Of a stretch of DNA of 64,000 nt, positions 36,060-47,818 are shown one piece after another. Within the stretch, counting starts at the first letter, position 1. The number at the start of each line of letters is the position of its first letter. The notes below the pieces were generated by a model. It did no database searches. It was not told where the DNA came from and saw nothing but the letters and a program-made list of their open reading frames with translations. Made by a program: the position numbers and the translations under genes. This stretch comes from Cornus controversa (Eukaryota > Streptophyta > Magnoliopsida > Cornales > Cornaceae): contig CM048849.1 in the NCBI GenBank assembly GCA_026545225.1, positions 27,166,836 to 27,230,835 of the forward strand, given 5' to 3'.

Positions 36060-36545
36060 GGTCATAATCCGATACATGATACAAGCACCTAGGCTTGCAT
36101 ACTCTCACTCTCGGTCCTCATCCGATACCCCACATGATTGGCCCGCTCCGAGGATCATGTGACCTAGGACAACTCCGATAACCAACCTATGACCTGGACC
36201 ACTCCGAAAGGTCATCCTACTCTGACAATGTATAGGATTGCCATTATGTGAGGGGACAACTCTGAGGCTCACATTCATTGGACATACTCCGAATTCCAGG
36301 CCTTAAGCCTTAGCATGGCGGGTCCACTCCGAGGTCCATACTTATTGGACACACTCCGATGGCAATATATTGGTTTGCCAAATTGTGAGGGGGCAACTCC
36401 GAAGCTCACAAATGTTGGACATACTCCGATTCTAGGCATAAAGCCCTCGTATGGCGGGTCCACTCCGAGGGCCATACGCAGTGGATAGTTATACCACTTC
36501 TCGTGACACGGTTAGACCACTCCGAAGTCCCGTGCACCTCTTTTT
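36060..36545. repeat. About 135 bp imperfect tandem repeat in the 4.0 kb LTR
   Basis: Units with atggcgggtccactccgagg at about 36315 and 36453, and ggacaactccgaggctcaca-like blocks at about 36244 and 36391, alternate with ttggacatactccga. Confidence 0.75.
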
Positions 36546-37094
36546 GTGTTAATTTTCCCACAACCTCCCATATATGCAATGTGGATGCATACGTAACCAA
36601 ACATTTCATTTTATGCTATCCCAATAAACTAGCTAGTATATAAGTACATAACATGCATTTCTCTCTATACAAACCCACATATAACCACGTATGTGTCATT
36701 TCCCTCCTATACATGCAATATGGATGCATATATATACAGCATAGTGCATTCATGCTTCAACCCATGCTTATGAATACTAAAAAGAAGTATTTAGCATGCT
36801 TTTCATCACATTCCAACACATATAGCACATATATGTTCAAATACTGGCATAACACCTCACATATGCAAACAATTCCAACTTAGCATATTTTTATCATGCT
36901 ATAACCAATGCATACATTTTCTATAAACAGATAGCATGCATTTCATTCACGTAACCCTACATGTAAACACGTACATGTCAAATCATGCATATAAATCACA
37001 TATGCACTTACACTAGCATAAATATAGTCATGCTCTCATTCAATGCATGTATTCATTACAAGTAGCTAACATGCATTCCAATCACAATATATAT

Positions 37095-37099
<5 letters not shown>

Positions 37100-37130
<31 letters not shown>

Positions 37131-37135
37131 TACAT
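37100..37135. repeat. (AC)n(AT)n microsatellite
   Basis: Dinucleotide tracts within the 4.0 kb solo LTR; similar short AT tracts occur at 37507-37525 and 39262-39296. Confidence 0.9.
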
Positions 37136-39262
37136 CACTCACATATGTATCAAGAACATATAAAACACTTAGCACATTTCATGCTTCTCAAATGCTCGCC
37201 AAAGTTAAATCAACTTAGCATGCATTTCTACCACTGCAACCATATATATATATAATCACATACATATATATACTTCCTGAACACCATGCATAAGAACCAC
37301 ATATGCATACAAGACAACACAGAGCTAAACAGGTATTATTTAGCATGCTTTACATAGACTTTAATCTATACATACATGCATATCACAATGCAATCAGGCG
37401 ATTAATCTAACATGTTATCGCTTCCCAAACCCGCACATACATATATATACACCCACGCATATGTATATCCTCTCACATCCCATGTATGTACCACATTCCC
37501 TATACACATATATATATATATATAAGCGCCTACATATATATGTATATACACATACCACATATGATTAAATTAAGACATATGTAAATTACTCAACGTACGT
37601 GAAAGATATGTACGAGATAGAGGCAAGAATCAACTTGCCTTAGGTCCAGCTTTTGCCAAGTCCGCGCTTGCAAAGCGACCCATGCCAAGCCCGGTCCAGT
37701 CTAGTCCCGTGCTAAAGTCCATGCAATCCTCTGAACCATTTCCTTGCCCTTTCTAATTTTCGGTCCAACCTAAAACACGAGCCATAACATCCTGTTATAC
37801 AACACCCTCAAACCAACATCAAGGCCGGCATCATCAAACCATCCAATCGAAGCTCCAAGCTTCGGCACTATTGTCGACCCCAAAGCCGAACCCATTGACT
37901 ACCGTTGTCAACCTCAAGCATCAATCGAACCCATATCAACAATGGCTGCCAATCCACAACCCACTCTAGCTATGGCAAACCCCTATGGAAGAACTTATTA
38001 AATAGTCCTTAACCGCCACTTCAATTAAACTAGCCAAGCCAAACACTAGCCAAACGCCACTAAACACCATCGAAACTGACCACCAAAATGGGCTGTCCAA
38101 TAGCCATGAGAATGCCACCATTTGCCACCTCAAGCCACCATTATCTGAACCAAATGGAACCCACAAACTAGCCGCTACCAAACCCAATAGCGAGCACCCC
38201 AAACAGTCCACAAATTAGCCCCAAAACGACCGCCAAAAGGATTTAAAACTTGAACCCGTGAACATCATCTGTAAGTCATAACACTACACAACCCATAACT
38301 AAAGCCCAGCTTCATCAACCCAACCTAAACTCCATCCTCTGCCGAGGGCTACCCAATAGCCCAGTTATACACAGCCACGTGAAGACCAATTTCACCAGAA
38401 TCAACCACCACCGAGAGCCACACAAGCTCAACCCGCAGATCGGACCAAACCCAGCCCGTGGAATCACCATAGACTCCGGAACTGTGAGCAACCCACGGAG
38501 AAAAGCCACTCAGTCGAACCCAGTCTCACACTTTCAGTCGTCTTCCCCGACCAACCATCACCTCTCCATGATCGGACCACCATGAACCAAACCCAACCGA
38601 GCCAAACACGACCCAGTTGTGCTCAGCCGAACCACCGAGCAACACCACCGCGAGCCGCCGTCACCGGCCCACCGCCAGCGAACCCACGAACCAGCCGAGC
38701 TCAACCCCGGCCGAACAGCACCTCACAGGCCGTGAATCCCCTGCCGGACGAGTGCACCAGCTGTCGGACGGACCCTCTTCGCGAACGGACCTCCATCGAA
38801 CTGCGAATCCAAGGACCGAGGAACCGGGCTCCGCAACAGCCCACTGCCACCGGGCCGTGGCCACCGTGGACGGCAGCAGCCACTATCGGCGCCGGAATCG
38901 TCGCCTCCCTCTCCCCGATCTCGGCTTCTCTCTCTCCGATCTCCTCTCTTTCTTCTTTTCTTTTCTTTTCTTTTTCCTTTTCTTTTTCCTTTTCTTTCTT
39001 TCCTCTTTTCTTCTTTTCTTTCTTTCTTTTCTCTTCTTTCTTTTCTCCTTTTTCGGCTGACCACACTCTTGGTCCTCTTTTTGGTCCACACATATTACCT
39101 ATATATTATATACATATATAATATACTACACCTTACACAAAATGCATGTATTCAATGTATTTTCCCCACATCTATACCTACAATCATGTATAGGCACACA
39201 CACTTCCTCATAATTGCGTAAAAGCCCACCATATATTTATAATTAAATATAAATATAGGTAC

Positions 39263-39300
<38 letters not shown>

Positions 39301-39431
39301 CACACACCTTCCACTTATATGGAAACATAAATGTCCATACCCTTTCTGGAATTTTAATTAATCCAAAAAAAATCAATTCGGCCCAAAAATCATCCGAGAC
39401 CGGTCAAAATTATTCCGATCCTTACAGAGAA

Positions 39432-41735
39432 TCATGCCAAACATCTTCGTATTGTCTTGCAGACACTAAGAGATCATCAGTTGTATGCAAAATTTGAGAA
39501 ATGTGAGTTCTGGCAGAGGGAGGTGAAGTTCTTGGGTCACGTAGTATCGGAGAAAGGGATAGCAGTCGATCCAAGTAAAGTGTCAATGGTTCTGGAGTGG
39601 GGATAGCCTAGCTCACCTTCAGAGATTCGCAGCTTTCTTGGGTTGGCTGGTTATTATCGTCGGTTTATTCAGGACTTCTCTATGATTGCTGGCCCGCTTA
39701 CCAATCTCACTAAGAAAGGTGTGCCTTTCATTTGGGATGACTCATGTCAGGTGGCGTTTGACGAGTTAAAAACCAGATTGACTACTGCACCAGTTCTAGC
39801 TACTCCTCAAAGCGACATTGAGTACTTGGTGTATACTGATGCGTCATTACAGGGCTTGGGATGTGTATTGATGTAGGAGGAGAGGCCGATATCATATGCG
39901 TCACGTAAGCTTAAGCCTCATGAGCTTAATTACCCGACGCATGATCTAGAATTAGCAGTTGTGGTTTTTGCTTTGAGGATTTGGAGACATTACCTTTTGG
40001 GTGAGACCTTCAGATTATTCAATGACCATAAGAGTCTGCAGTATCTATTTTCACAGAAGGAGCTGAATATGAGACAGCGCAGGTGGTTGAAATTTGTGAA
40101 AGACTATTTCCATCCAATACCACCCAGTAAAAGTGAATGTAGTAGCTGATGCACTTAGTCGCCGACCCTATGCTAGTCTATCTGCCCTATTCGAGGCAGA
40201 GTGGAATGACTTGAGCAGCGTTGATGCTTTAGCTGATGCCTTTATAGCATGTGTGGTGGTTACACTTGCAATCATATGAAGGGTAGTTACAGAACAGCTT
40301 ATTGACCCATAGTGCGTAGAGAATGTGACCAAGTTGAAATATGGGGAGGTAGCATTCTATACAGTGGGTAGAGATGGAGGATTGAGGTACAAGGGGCGAT
40401 TGGTGGTTCCTCACACTGAGGACTTGAGGAGAGCAGTGATGGGTGAGGCCCACAGTTGTCAGTTTTTGGTACACCCAAGAGGGGATAAAATGTACCAAGG
40501 CATGAAGCGACAGTTTTGGTGGGCAGGCATGAAGAGGGAGATCGCTATATTTGTCTCTAAGTGTAGCACTTGTCAAGTGATGAAGATTGATCACCAAAGA
40601 CCACCGGGGTCTTTGCAACCACTGCCTATACCGGAGTGGAAATGGGAAAGCATCTTTATGGATTTCATTGTGGGACTTCCCACCTCACAGCGAAATCATG
40701 ATGCTATTTGGGTGATAGTGGACAGGTTGACAAAATCAGCACATTTCTTGCCAGTTCGCTCAAGTTACACCTCAGAGCAATATGCGAAGCTTTACATTGC
40801 AGAGATAGTGAAACTTCACGGTGTACCTTTGTCCATTATATCGGATAGAGATCCAAGTTTTGTGTCAGGATTTTGGGAGAGCTTTCAGCAGGCATTGGGT
40901 ACAACTCTGCACCTCAGTACAACTCATCATCATTAGACCGATGGTCAGACTGAGAGGGTTAATCAGATTTTGGAAGACATGTTGCAAGCATGTGTACTCG
41001 ACTTCAAAGGTAATTGGGAGAGTTATTTGTCATCGGTTGAGTTTGCCTATAACAATAGTTATCAAAAGACTATTGGTATGGCACCATTTGAGGCTCTGTA
41101 CGGACGACCGTGTAGATCACCGCTTTACTGGTTGGAAGTTGGTGAGAATAGGTTTTTGGGTCCTGAGTTCATTAAGGACACCTCAAAAAAAGTTGCCCTT
41201 ATTAGAGACCATATGCGGACTGCACAGAGTAGACAGAAGAGTTATGCTGACCGAAGAACTCATTCACTAGAGTTCAAGGTGGGGGATCAAGTTCTACTCA
41301 AGGTTTCTCCCATGAAGGGAGTTATGCGGTTTGGAAGGAAAGGGAAATTGGCACCTCATTTTGTAGGTCCCTTTATGATTACCGATAGGGTTGAAGCGGT
41401 AGCGTATAGACTGGCGTTACCAGACACCATGCACAGGGTGCGCAACGTTTTTCATGTCTCCATGCTACAGAAGTTCCTCAGATCTGAGGATACTTACCAG
41501 CACATTGAGGTAGGAGAGATTGAGTTGCAGCCGGATGCAACATATATGAAGTAGCCTTACTGTATTCTTGACCGTAGGGATCAGGTCCTTTGTTCAAAGA
41601 CTATTCCGTTAGTTCAAGTTCAGTGGAGCCACCATAACGAGGCGGAGTCCACTTGGGAAAGGGAAGATGAAATAAAAGCAAAATATCCCGAGCTTTTTCT
41701 TTCAGGTATGAGTTGAATTCCGAGGACGGAATTCC
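39432..41735 (+). pseudogene. Gypsy element 2 pol, part 2: RT thumb, RNase H, integrase
   Basis: It continues RT ([20 protein letters not shown]), then IRSFLGLAGYYRRFI, RNase H ([53 protein letters not shown]) and a full integrase: zinc finger (CQFLVHPRGDKMYQGMKRQF ... KCSTCQ), core with MDFIVGLP, IISDRDPSF and TDGQTERVNQ supplying D, D and E, then FEALYGRPC and the C-terminal VRNVFHVSMLQK and STWEREDEIKAKYPELF. It carries stops at 39604, 39874, 40275, 40934 and 41552, and a frameshift near 40110-40140. Several stops are explained by a C to T change in CAG. It is recognisable end to end but not functional. Confidence 0.92.
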
Positions 41736-41742
41736 TCTTTTT

Positions 41743-41754
41743 AGGGGGGAAGAA
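41743..41754 (+). promoter_or_regulatory. Polypurine tract of gypsy element 2
   Basis: AGGGGGGAAGAA lies directly before the LTR start TGTAATACCC, where plus-strand DNA synthesis is primed. Confidence 0.85.
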
Positions 41755-44600
41755 TGTAATACCCCCAAAAATTTAGATGTCCATTATTTTAAAGAAATTG
41801 AATTTCTTTATATTATTACTTTATTTTATTAATTCATGTGAAATGTCTTATTTCTATAAATTATCACTGTAGGTGAGTTGCTTTTCTTTTATATATGTGG
41901 ATTGCTTAGGTTTTATAGATTCAAATCATTTCATGTAAATTTCTTTGTTTATTTTTTTTATCATTTTATGTGAATTGTTATTGATTGTGTTATTTTATTT
42001 AAATGCTTTGGTTTGGGCTTAGGAGGAATTTGGGCTGGAATGATTGGGCTAAGGTTATGTTTAAATTGTTGGGCCAGGGTTATAATTATATTATTATTGT
42101 TATTATTATTATTATTATTATTTTGATTTTATTTAGTTTTAGAAAAATCAATAATAGAATAATAATTAAGACAAAAAGGAAAAAGAAGAAATTAGGGTTT
42201 TTGCCGTTACTTTACGCACATAACTGAGAGAGTAAACGAAAGAGAGAAAGGAGTGACGATCGGGTTAACAAGTTGATTCGTCAAAGAGGCAAGTTTGATT
42301 CTTCTCTTCCCCTTTGAATCCGTATGCATAGTCTAGGTTTAAGAATTTTGTTTATATAGAAAATCTGTATATGATTGTATTTTGTTTTGTTGCTTTTTGT
42401 GGATAAATTTCGTGAGAATTTATTATGCTAAATTGTATATAGGCTTATAGATATATATATGTAAGAATATATGCATATATATATTTCATGTATATGTAAA
42501 TTGTATAGTAATTTGATTATGCATGAATTTAGGATGGGAAAATATGTTAATTCGTAAGCCTTCTATGTTGTGATTGTCTAGAAAACAACCCTTGATCTTT
42601 AATAAAATAGATCGTGAGAAATTTGAGTTTGAATTTTTAAATTTTGCGAAGAACCCTAGAACTTGTGAATTGGGGGTTTTCAATTCGAGTCGTTGTTGAT
42701 GGGGCTTTTTACACCGATGGGTAGAGGGGATCAAGGGGGGAATTTTGAAACAAAAATGGGGCTAAACAGAGGTCGGACGAAGCCGAAATCAGGCCGGGAA
42801 AGTCCCCCATCGCGCTGCCAGGCGCACTGGGGAAGACAACCCAGCAGCGCGTGTCCCCCACGCGCGCCACCGGCGGGTGGGGGCGAGTCCGGCCTGTGGC
42901 CAAAAAAATGTTTTCAGGCCCCACTCGCGGGGGCCCACCTCTGGGTCCAATACAGGCCCATTCCGAATTGTTTTGATATTTATTTTATATTTTTGAAATT
43001 TTTGGGAAAACTTGAAAATTTGGAAAAATCATTTTTAAAAATACTTTTTATAATTCTAAAAATTTCAAAAATTTATGTCAACTTCTTGGGAGCTTAAGAA
43101 GCTTGGGATTTAAATTTCATGTCAAAATGATTTACCATTCTCTTTAAATTAATTTTTAAAGTGTCTAAAAACTGTTTTTTTTGGTCTCTTTAATTTTAGA
43201 AAATAGTTAGAAATTTTCAAAACTTCCAAAATTTTTACTGTAATTCTCTGGAGGCTAAATACACTGGGGTTTAAATTTTCAACTCAAAATAATCTTTCCT
43301 TGTTGTTCAATTGATTTTGAAAGTGTCTAAAAGTTGGATTTTCACCTTCTTTTATTTTTAGAAAATATTTTAAAATTTCAGAAAATTTTAGAAAAATGTA
43401 GGTAACTTTATAGGATTAAAATTCACCTGGGTTTTAAATTTCATGTGAAGATGAGTCTCCCTTGTGATTGTGTTGGTTGTGAAAGTATGCCTCGAATTAT
43501 GTTTTATTTTCTTTTTGCTAGAAAAATATTTTTTTAAAATTCCCAAAAAATTCTAGAAAATTCCAGAATGATTTCATAGGATTCTTAGCAGTAGAATACG
43601 CCCAGAAACCTAGATAAAAGTTAGGTTTAGACTCCCTCGTATATTTGAGTGCATTGGAGGTTGAGTTGAAAAATTGCTTCTATAATAGATGTTTGAGTTA
43701 TTTGATTTACTTAAATGTATTTTCCTTTAAGGATAAACATGCCCATCAAATACTTGATTATAGTTTACTTGTGAACGATTTGTCTTATGATGATAATTTC
43801 ATGTTGGATAATTTGAAATAATGGTTTGTGCAAATTTAAATCATAATGCACCTTATTTATTTTATGTTTCATATTGGAATGCATCTATAAGTTTTTAATT
43901 GGCATGTAAGGATTGCCCGGTGTGTCACGATCGCCCATACCTAAAAAGGTATCTATGCATTTTATTTTGGCATGTAAGGATTGCCCGGCGTATCAGGATC
44001 GCCCATACGTAATAAGGTATCTATACATTTTTATTTGGCATGTAAGGATTGCCCAGCGTGTCAGGATCGCCCATACCTAATAAGATATCCATACATTATA
44101 TTTGGCATATCATGATTCCATAGATTGATAATATGCTTGCATATGTTTCTTGATTTCTTTAACTTAAAGAAAGTGTTCGTTTTAAATAATAAGGGTTGTT
44201 GGGATAATGTATAAGATGAGTTTTACTTTGAAAACATGAACTGAATAAGGAATATTCTGAATGGTTGCACCTATATTTATCTCTTGTGTTCCTCACACTA
44301 AGGGTATGTGTATTGGTTCTCTGATTGGGATGTAGTAGATAGAACTTGCTCGTGGGTTTAACCCACTTTATTGATATTTCAGGTCCCAGGCAGTTTCCCC
44401 TGCAAGGATAGAGTACTAGGATTGGTTGTGACAGACATCTACTCTCATCAGTCACAGGGTAGGAATCTACTTTTTATTCAGGAGTCAAATTATGAACTCA
44501 TTTAGAGGTTTTGGTTATTGGTTTTCAATTAAAGTCTTAAACTTTTGTTCTTTCTGGTTAAGGGGTCCTTGGGTTACGGGACTTCAAAATTGTATTACCA
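41755..44600 (+). mobile_element. 3' LTR of gypsy element 2
   Basis: It starts TGTAATACCCCCAAAAATT. The most likely end is ...TTGTATTACCA near 44600, which gives matching inverted LTR tips (TGTAATAC and GTATTACCA). Inside: an (ATT)n run at 42092-42122, a GC-rich patch at 42775-42950, three to four degenerate copies of an about 130 bp unit at 43000-43600 (aaaatttcaaaa...ggtttaaatttca) and a 68 bp triplicate at 43901-44104. The end is inferred, not confirmed by a second LTR. Confidence 0.7.
43901..44104 (+). repeat. 68 bp tandem triplicate in the gypsy-2 LTR
   Basis: ggcatgtaaggattgcccgg recurs at 43901, 43969 and 44037, each followed by atcgcccatacctaa. Confidence 0.92.
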
Positions 44601-46379
44601 GACATATAATTATTGATTTATCAATTATTTCAATTCAATGGGATTTCTGTTCAACTTTTAGTAATTATTTTATTTCTGTCTTTTGCCTCTATGCTGGTTG
44701 CTATCAGTTGTTAACCTTCCTCAGGTTTTGTGTATGAGACTGGCCACCTCATGCGCGAAATTTTATGGGGGGTATTTCAGTTTGAAAATAAAGTTGAATC
44801 GGAAAGTGAATTGAAGAAATGGAAAAAAAACCCTCGTAAAATTCAAGATAGGCTTGAAATAAGCTATAATGCATTGGACCATAATGAAAAAGAGACATTT
44901 CTTGATATTGCATGCTTCTTTATTGGTATGGATAAAGAGTACGTCACAAAAATACTAGATGGCTGTGATTTTTTCGTAACAAGCAGTATTGGTGTCCTCA
45001 GTCGTAGGTGTCTTTTAACAATAGACAAAAACAAGCTTATGATGCATAACCTGGTCAGAGACATGGGAAGGGCAATTGATTTTTGAGAATCAATTAGAAA
45101 CCATGTAAAACCTAGAAGGTTGTGGAATGACGAGGATGTTCTTGATGTACTAAAAAATAGCACGGTAAGAACTCAACGAATGAATTTGTTTCCAAGAATA
45201 GATTTCCTTGTGAAGAAATCAATGTAATATTTAATTATATGAACATTAATTCTTATACTTATATCAATTAATTGCCCTTTATGTAAATACTTAAGAAATT
45301 CACGTGTTTTATTAGGGAACAGACCAAATTGAATGCCTCGCCTTAAATATGGAGGGACCAGTAAAAGCTGATTTGAAAACTGAAGCATTTGTGGCGATGT
45401 GCAATCTAAGATTGCTCCAACTCAATTATGTGACCATCACCGGAGGCTATGAACATATTTCTAAAAAATTGAGATGGCTATGCTGGCATGGATTCCCTCT
45501 AAAGTCAATACCAAACAGCTTTAATCAAGAGAAATTAGTTATTATTGACATGCTATATAGCAGCCTGAAAGAAGTGACCAAGGGCAACAAGGTATATGTA
45601 ACACTTTAAATTAACTACTTATTGTTAAAAATTTCCTTCACCTGGCCTATTTGAATTGTATATTAATTTAACTTGAACTAATTACTATGTGTTGTTAATA
45701 TTTCTCTCAATAGGTTCTTGAAAAGTTAAAAATCCTTGATCTAAGTCATTCTCACCTGCTTACTAGGATTACTATCAACTTCTCAATACTCCCAAACCTT
45801 GAGGAATTGATACTTGAAGATTGTAGAGGTCTGACAACGATTGATGAATCCATTGGAAGTCTAGATAAACTCGTATTACTGAACCTGAAACACTGTGCAA
45901 ACCTTAAGAATCTCCCAAGGAGCATATTTATGTTGAAATCTCTTAAAATTCTTGGGATGGATGGCTTGAAATTTGACAAATTCCCCAAGGAGATTATAGA
46001 TTCCATGAGTTTAACGACCAATTCATTGGTGGGCTTAGTCTCTCTAACGAGTTTGTCCCTCAAATACTGCAATCTACCCGTGATTCCAGAAAGCATTTGG
46101 AGCCTATCCTTGTTACAACATTTGGATTTGGGTTTCAACAAATTTTACAGTCTACCACCTGGCATTAGTAGACTTTCTAAACTTGAAATCCTCTCCTTGG
46201 GCTGGTGTGTAAACCTTACATCACTTCTAGAGCTTCCATCAAGTTTGAGAACTTTAATTGCTTGTCTTACATCATTGGAGAGATTGCCGAATCTATCATA
46301 CATCTCAGAAGCCCCGACGATACATTTATTTAATTGTTTCAACCTAACTGAGTTCCCTTTTACGCTAAATATCCTACAG

Positions 46380-46463
46380 GTATATATATATATATATATC
46401 ACTCAGTTTTTTGGTCTGTGTGTGTGTTTTTAATTGTACATTTGTTTCCAGCTCACGCATTAT
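46380..46463 (+). other. TNL intron start, with TA/TG tract
   Basis: A GT donor at 46380 leads into a TA tract and then a short TG tract; the intron is 84 bp long up to the CACTA insertion and 19 bp after it, so the unoccupied intron would be about 100 bp, the usual size in TNL genes. Confidence 0.7.
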
Positions 46464-46479
46464 CACTACAAGAAAATAG

Positions 46480-46735
46480 GCTTTTAACGATGGACTTTTA
46501 ACGACGGGCTCGCATAACCCCTCGTGGAAAGATTCTTTCTACGACGGTCTTGCATAACCCCTCGTGGAAAGATTCTTTTTACGACGGGTCGGTATAGCCC
46601 GTTGTAGAAAATATCTTTCTACAACGGGCCTCTTGGGCCCCTCGTAGAAAGAAGAGTTTCACGAGGGGCCAGTATAGCCCGTTGTAGAATGTTTCTTTCT
46701 ACAACGGTCTATTGGCCCGTCATAGAAATAAAAAA
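46480..46735. repeat. Left subterminal repeat array of the CACTA element
   Basis: Repeats of tctacgacgg, cccctcgtggaaagattctt, ctacaacggg and cccgttgtagaa in alternating orientation. Confidence 0.9.
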
Positions 46736-47169
46736 AATTAGTGCTAAAGCTTCCTGCTGAGATATTTTTCCCTCTCTCACTGTTGTCTCTCTACTTTCTC
46801 ATACCCAACGACAGCCCTAACAGCTGATGTACTCTATGTTCCTTCTTCTCTCTCTCTCCTCCCTCTCTCTCTTTCCTGTTGGCTATATCCATCGATTTGT
46901 CATTCATCGTTAACTCTATACCATCTCATAATAATTTTTTTCGTGAACAAAAAGAAAGAGCTTCGAATCGCTAAATTTGAGATACGCCTCTTTCCTGATT
47001 GCACCTTCTTGTGCTGTGGATCTCATCTTCACACTGAATCAGGTTCGTCTCCAATTAGGGTTTACATTTTGCATGTTCTTTCAATTTTGGACTCTAAGAT
47101 ACCAATTCTATTAGGGCTTTTTAAGATTCTAACTTCAATTTTGCAATTGGTCATTGATAATTTGTTTTC

Positions 47170-47787
47170 TTCCATCTGCCTACCGATAGGTGATTATACA
47201 AATATATTCAATTGGAGAATGGTCTCTTCACTCTGCTCATTCACGATCCTGACATTTACCTTGGGCCTCCCGAATCTTCGAAAATTGCCGAACACAGTGA
47301 AGAAGAAGAAGACGAAGATGATAACGGAGAAGAAGATGAAGAAAGCGAGGGAGATGAAGAGGATGATGAAGAAGAAGATGAAGAATACGATGAAAACCCT
47401 GATGAAATGAAAGAAAAGGGAAAGAAAGGTGCTTCTCAGACTAAGCAGGTTTCTTTCTTTCTTTCTGCATTTGAACGCCAATATTCTTATAACATCTATA
47501 GGTATAGAAAATTTGAAATTGTTTTGCAGTTGCAATTGGGATTGAAGTTTAAGTTGATAATGGTACTTTTAATGTGTTTTGGATTGTTATTTTGTTGGAT
47601 ATAATCACATAGTGTTTTTATAGATCATCTCATTTTTATCTCATTTTTTTCAGGTAGCAGCAATGTGTGTTGGAATGGGATGTTTCTCTGATCCTTTTGA
47701 GGCATGGGGTTTGGCCCATTTTCTAGGTTTTCTCCTTCAACTGTATCTCTGTATACAAATACTCCAGTAAACAGGCAAATTTATGCA

Positions 47788-47818
<31 letters not shown>

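Larger units (their letters stand above)
35433..39426 (-). mobile_element. Solo LTR, 3994 bp, inserted in gypsy-2 RT
   Basis: The block starts TGTCACGCC and ends CCTTACA and is flanked by perfect 5 bp TSDs GAGAA (35428-35432, 39427-39431). Excision of the block and one TSD restores [20 protein letters not shown] across the junction. The end read on the minus strand (...gaggcgtgaca) is the usual 3' end of gypsy LTRs, so orientation is probably minus. Inside are tandem blocks with (c/a)actccga at 36060-36540, a TA tract at 39262-39296 and a pyrimidine-rich run at 38935-39055. The ORFs around 38580-39120 are compositional. Confidence 0.9.

Noticed and set aside
38582..39121. ORFs of 120-180 codons on both strands in the 4.0 kb LTR
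   Set aside because: They arise from GC-rich and CT-rich low-complexity sequence; no family resemblance.
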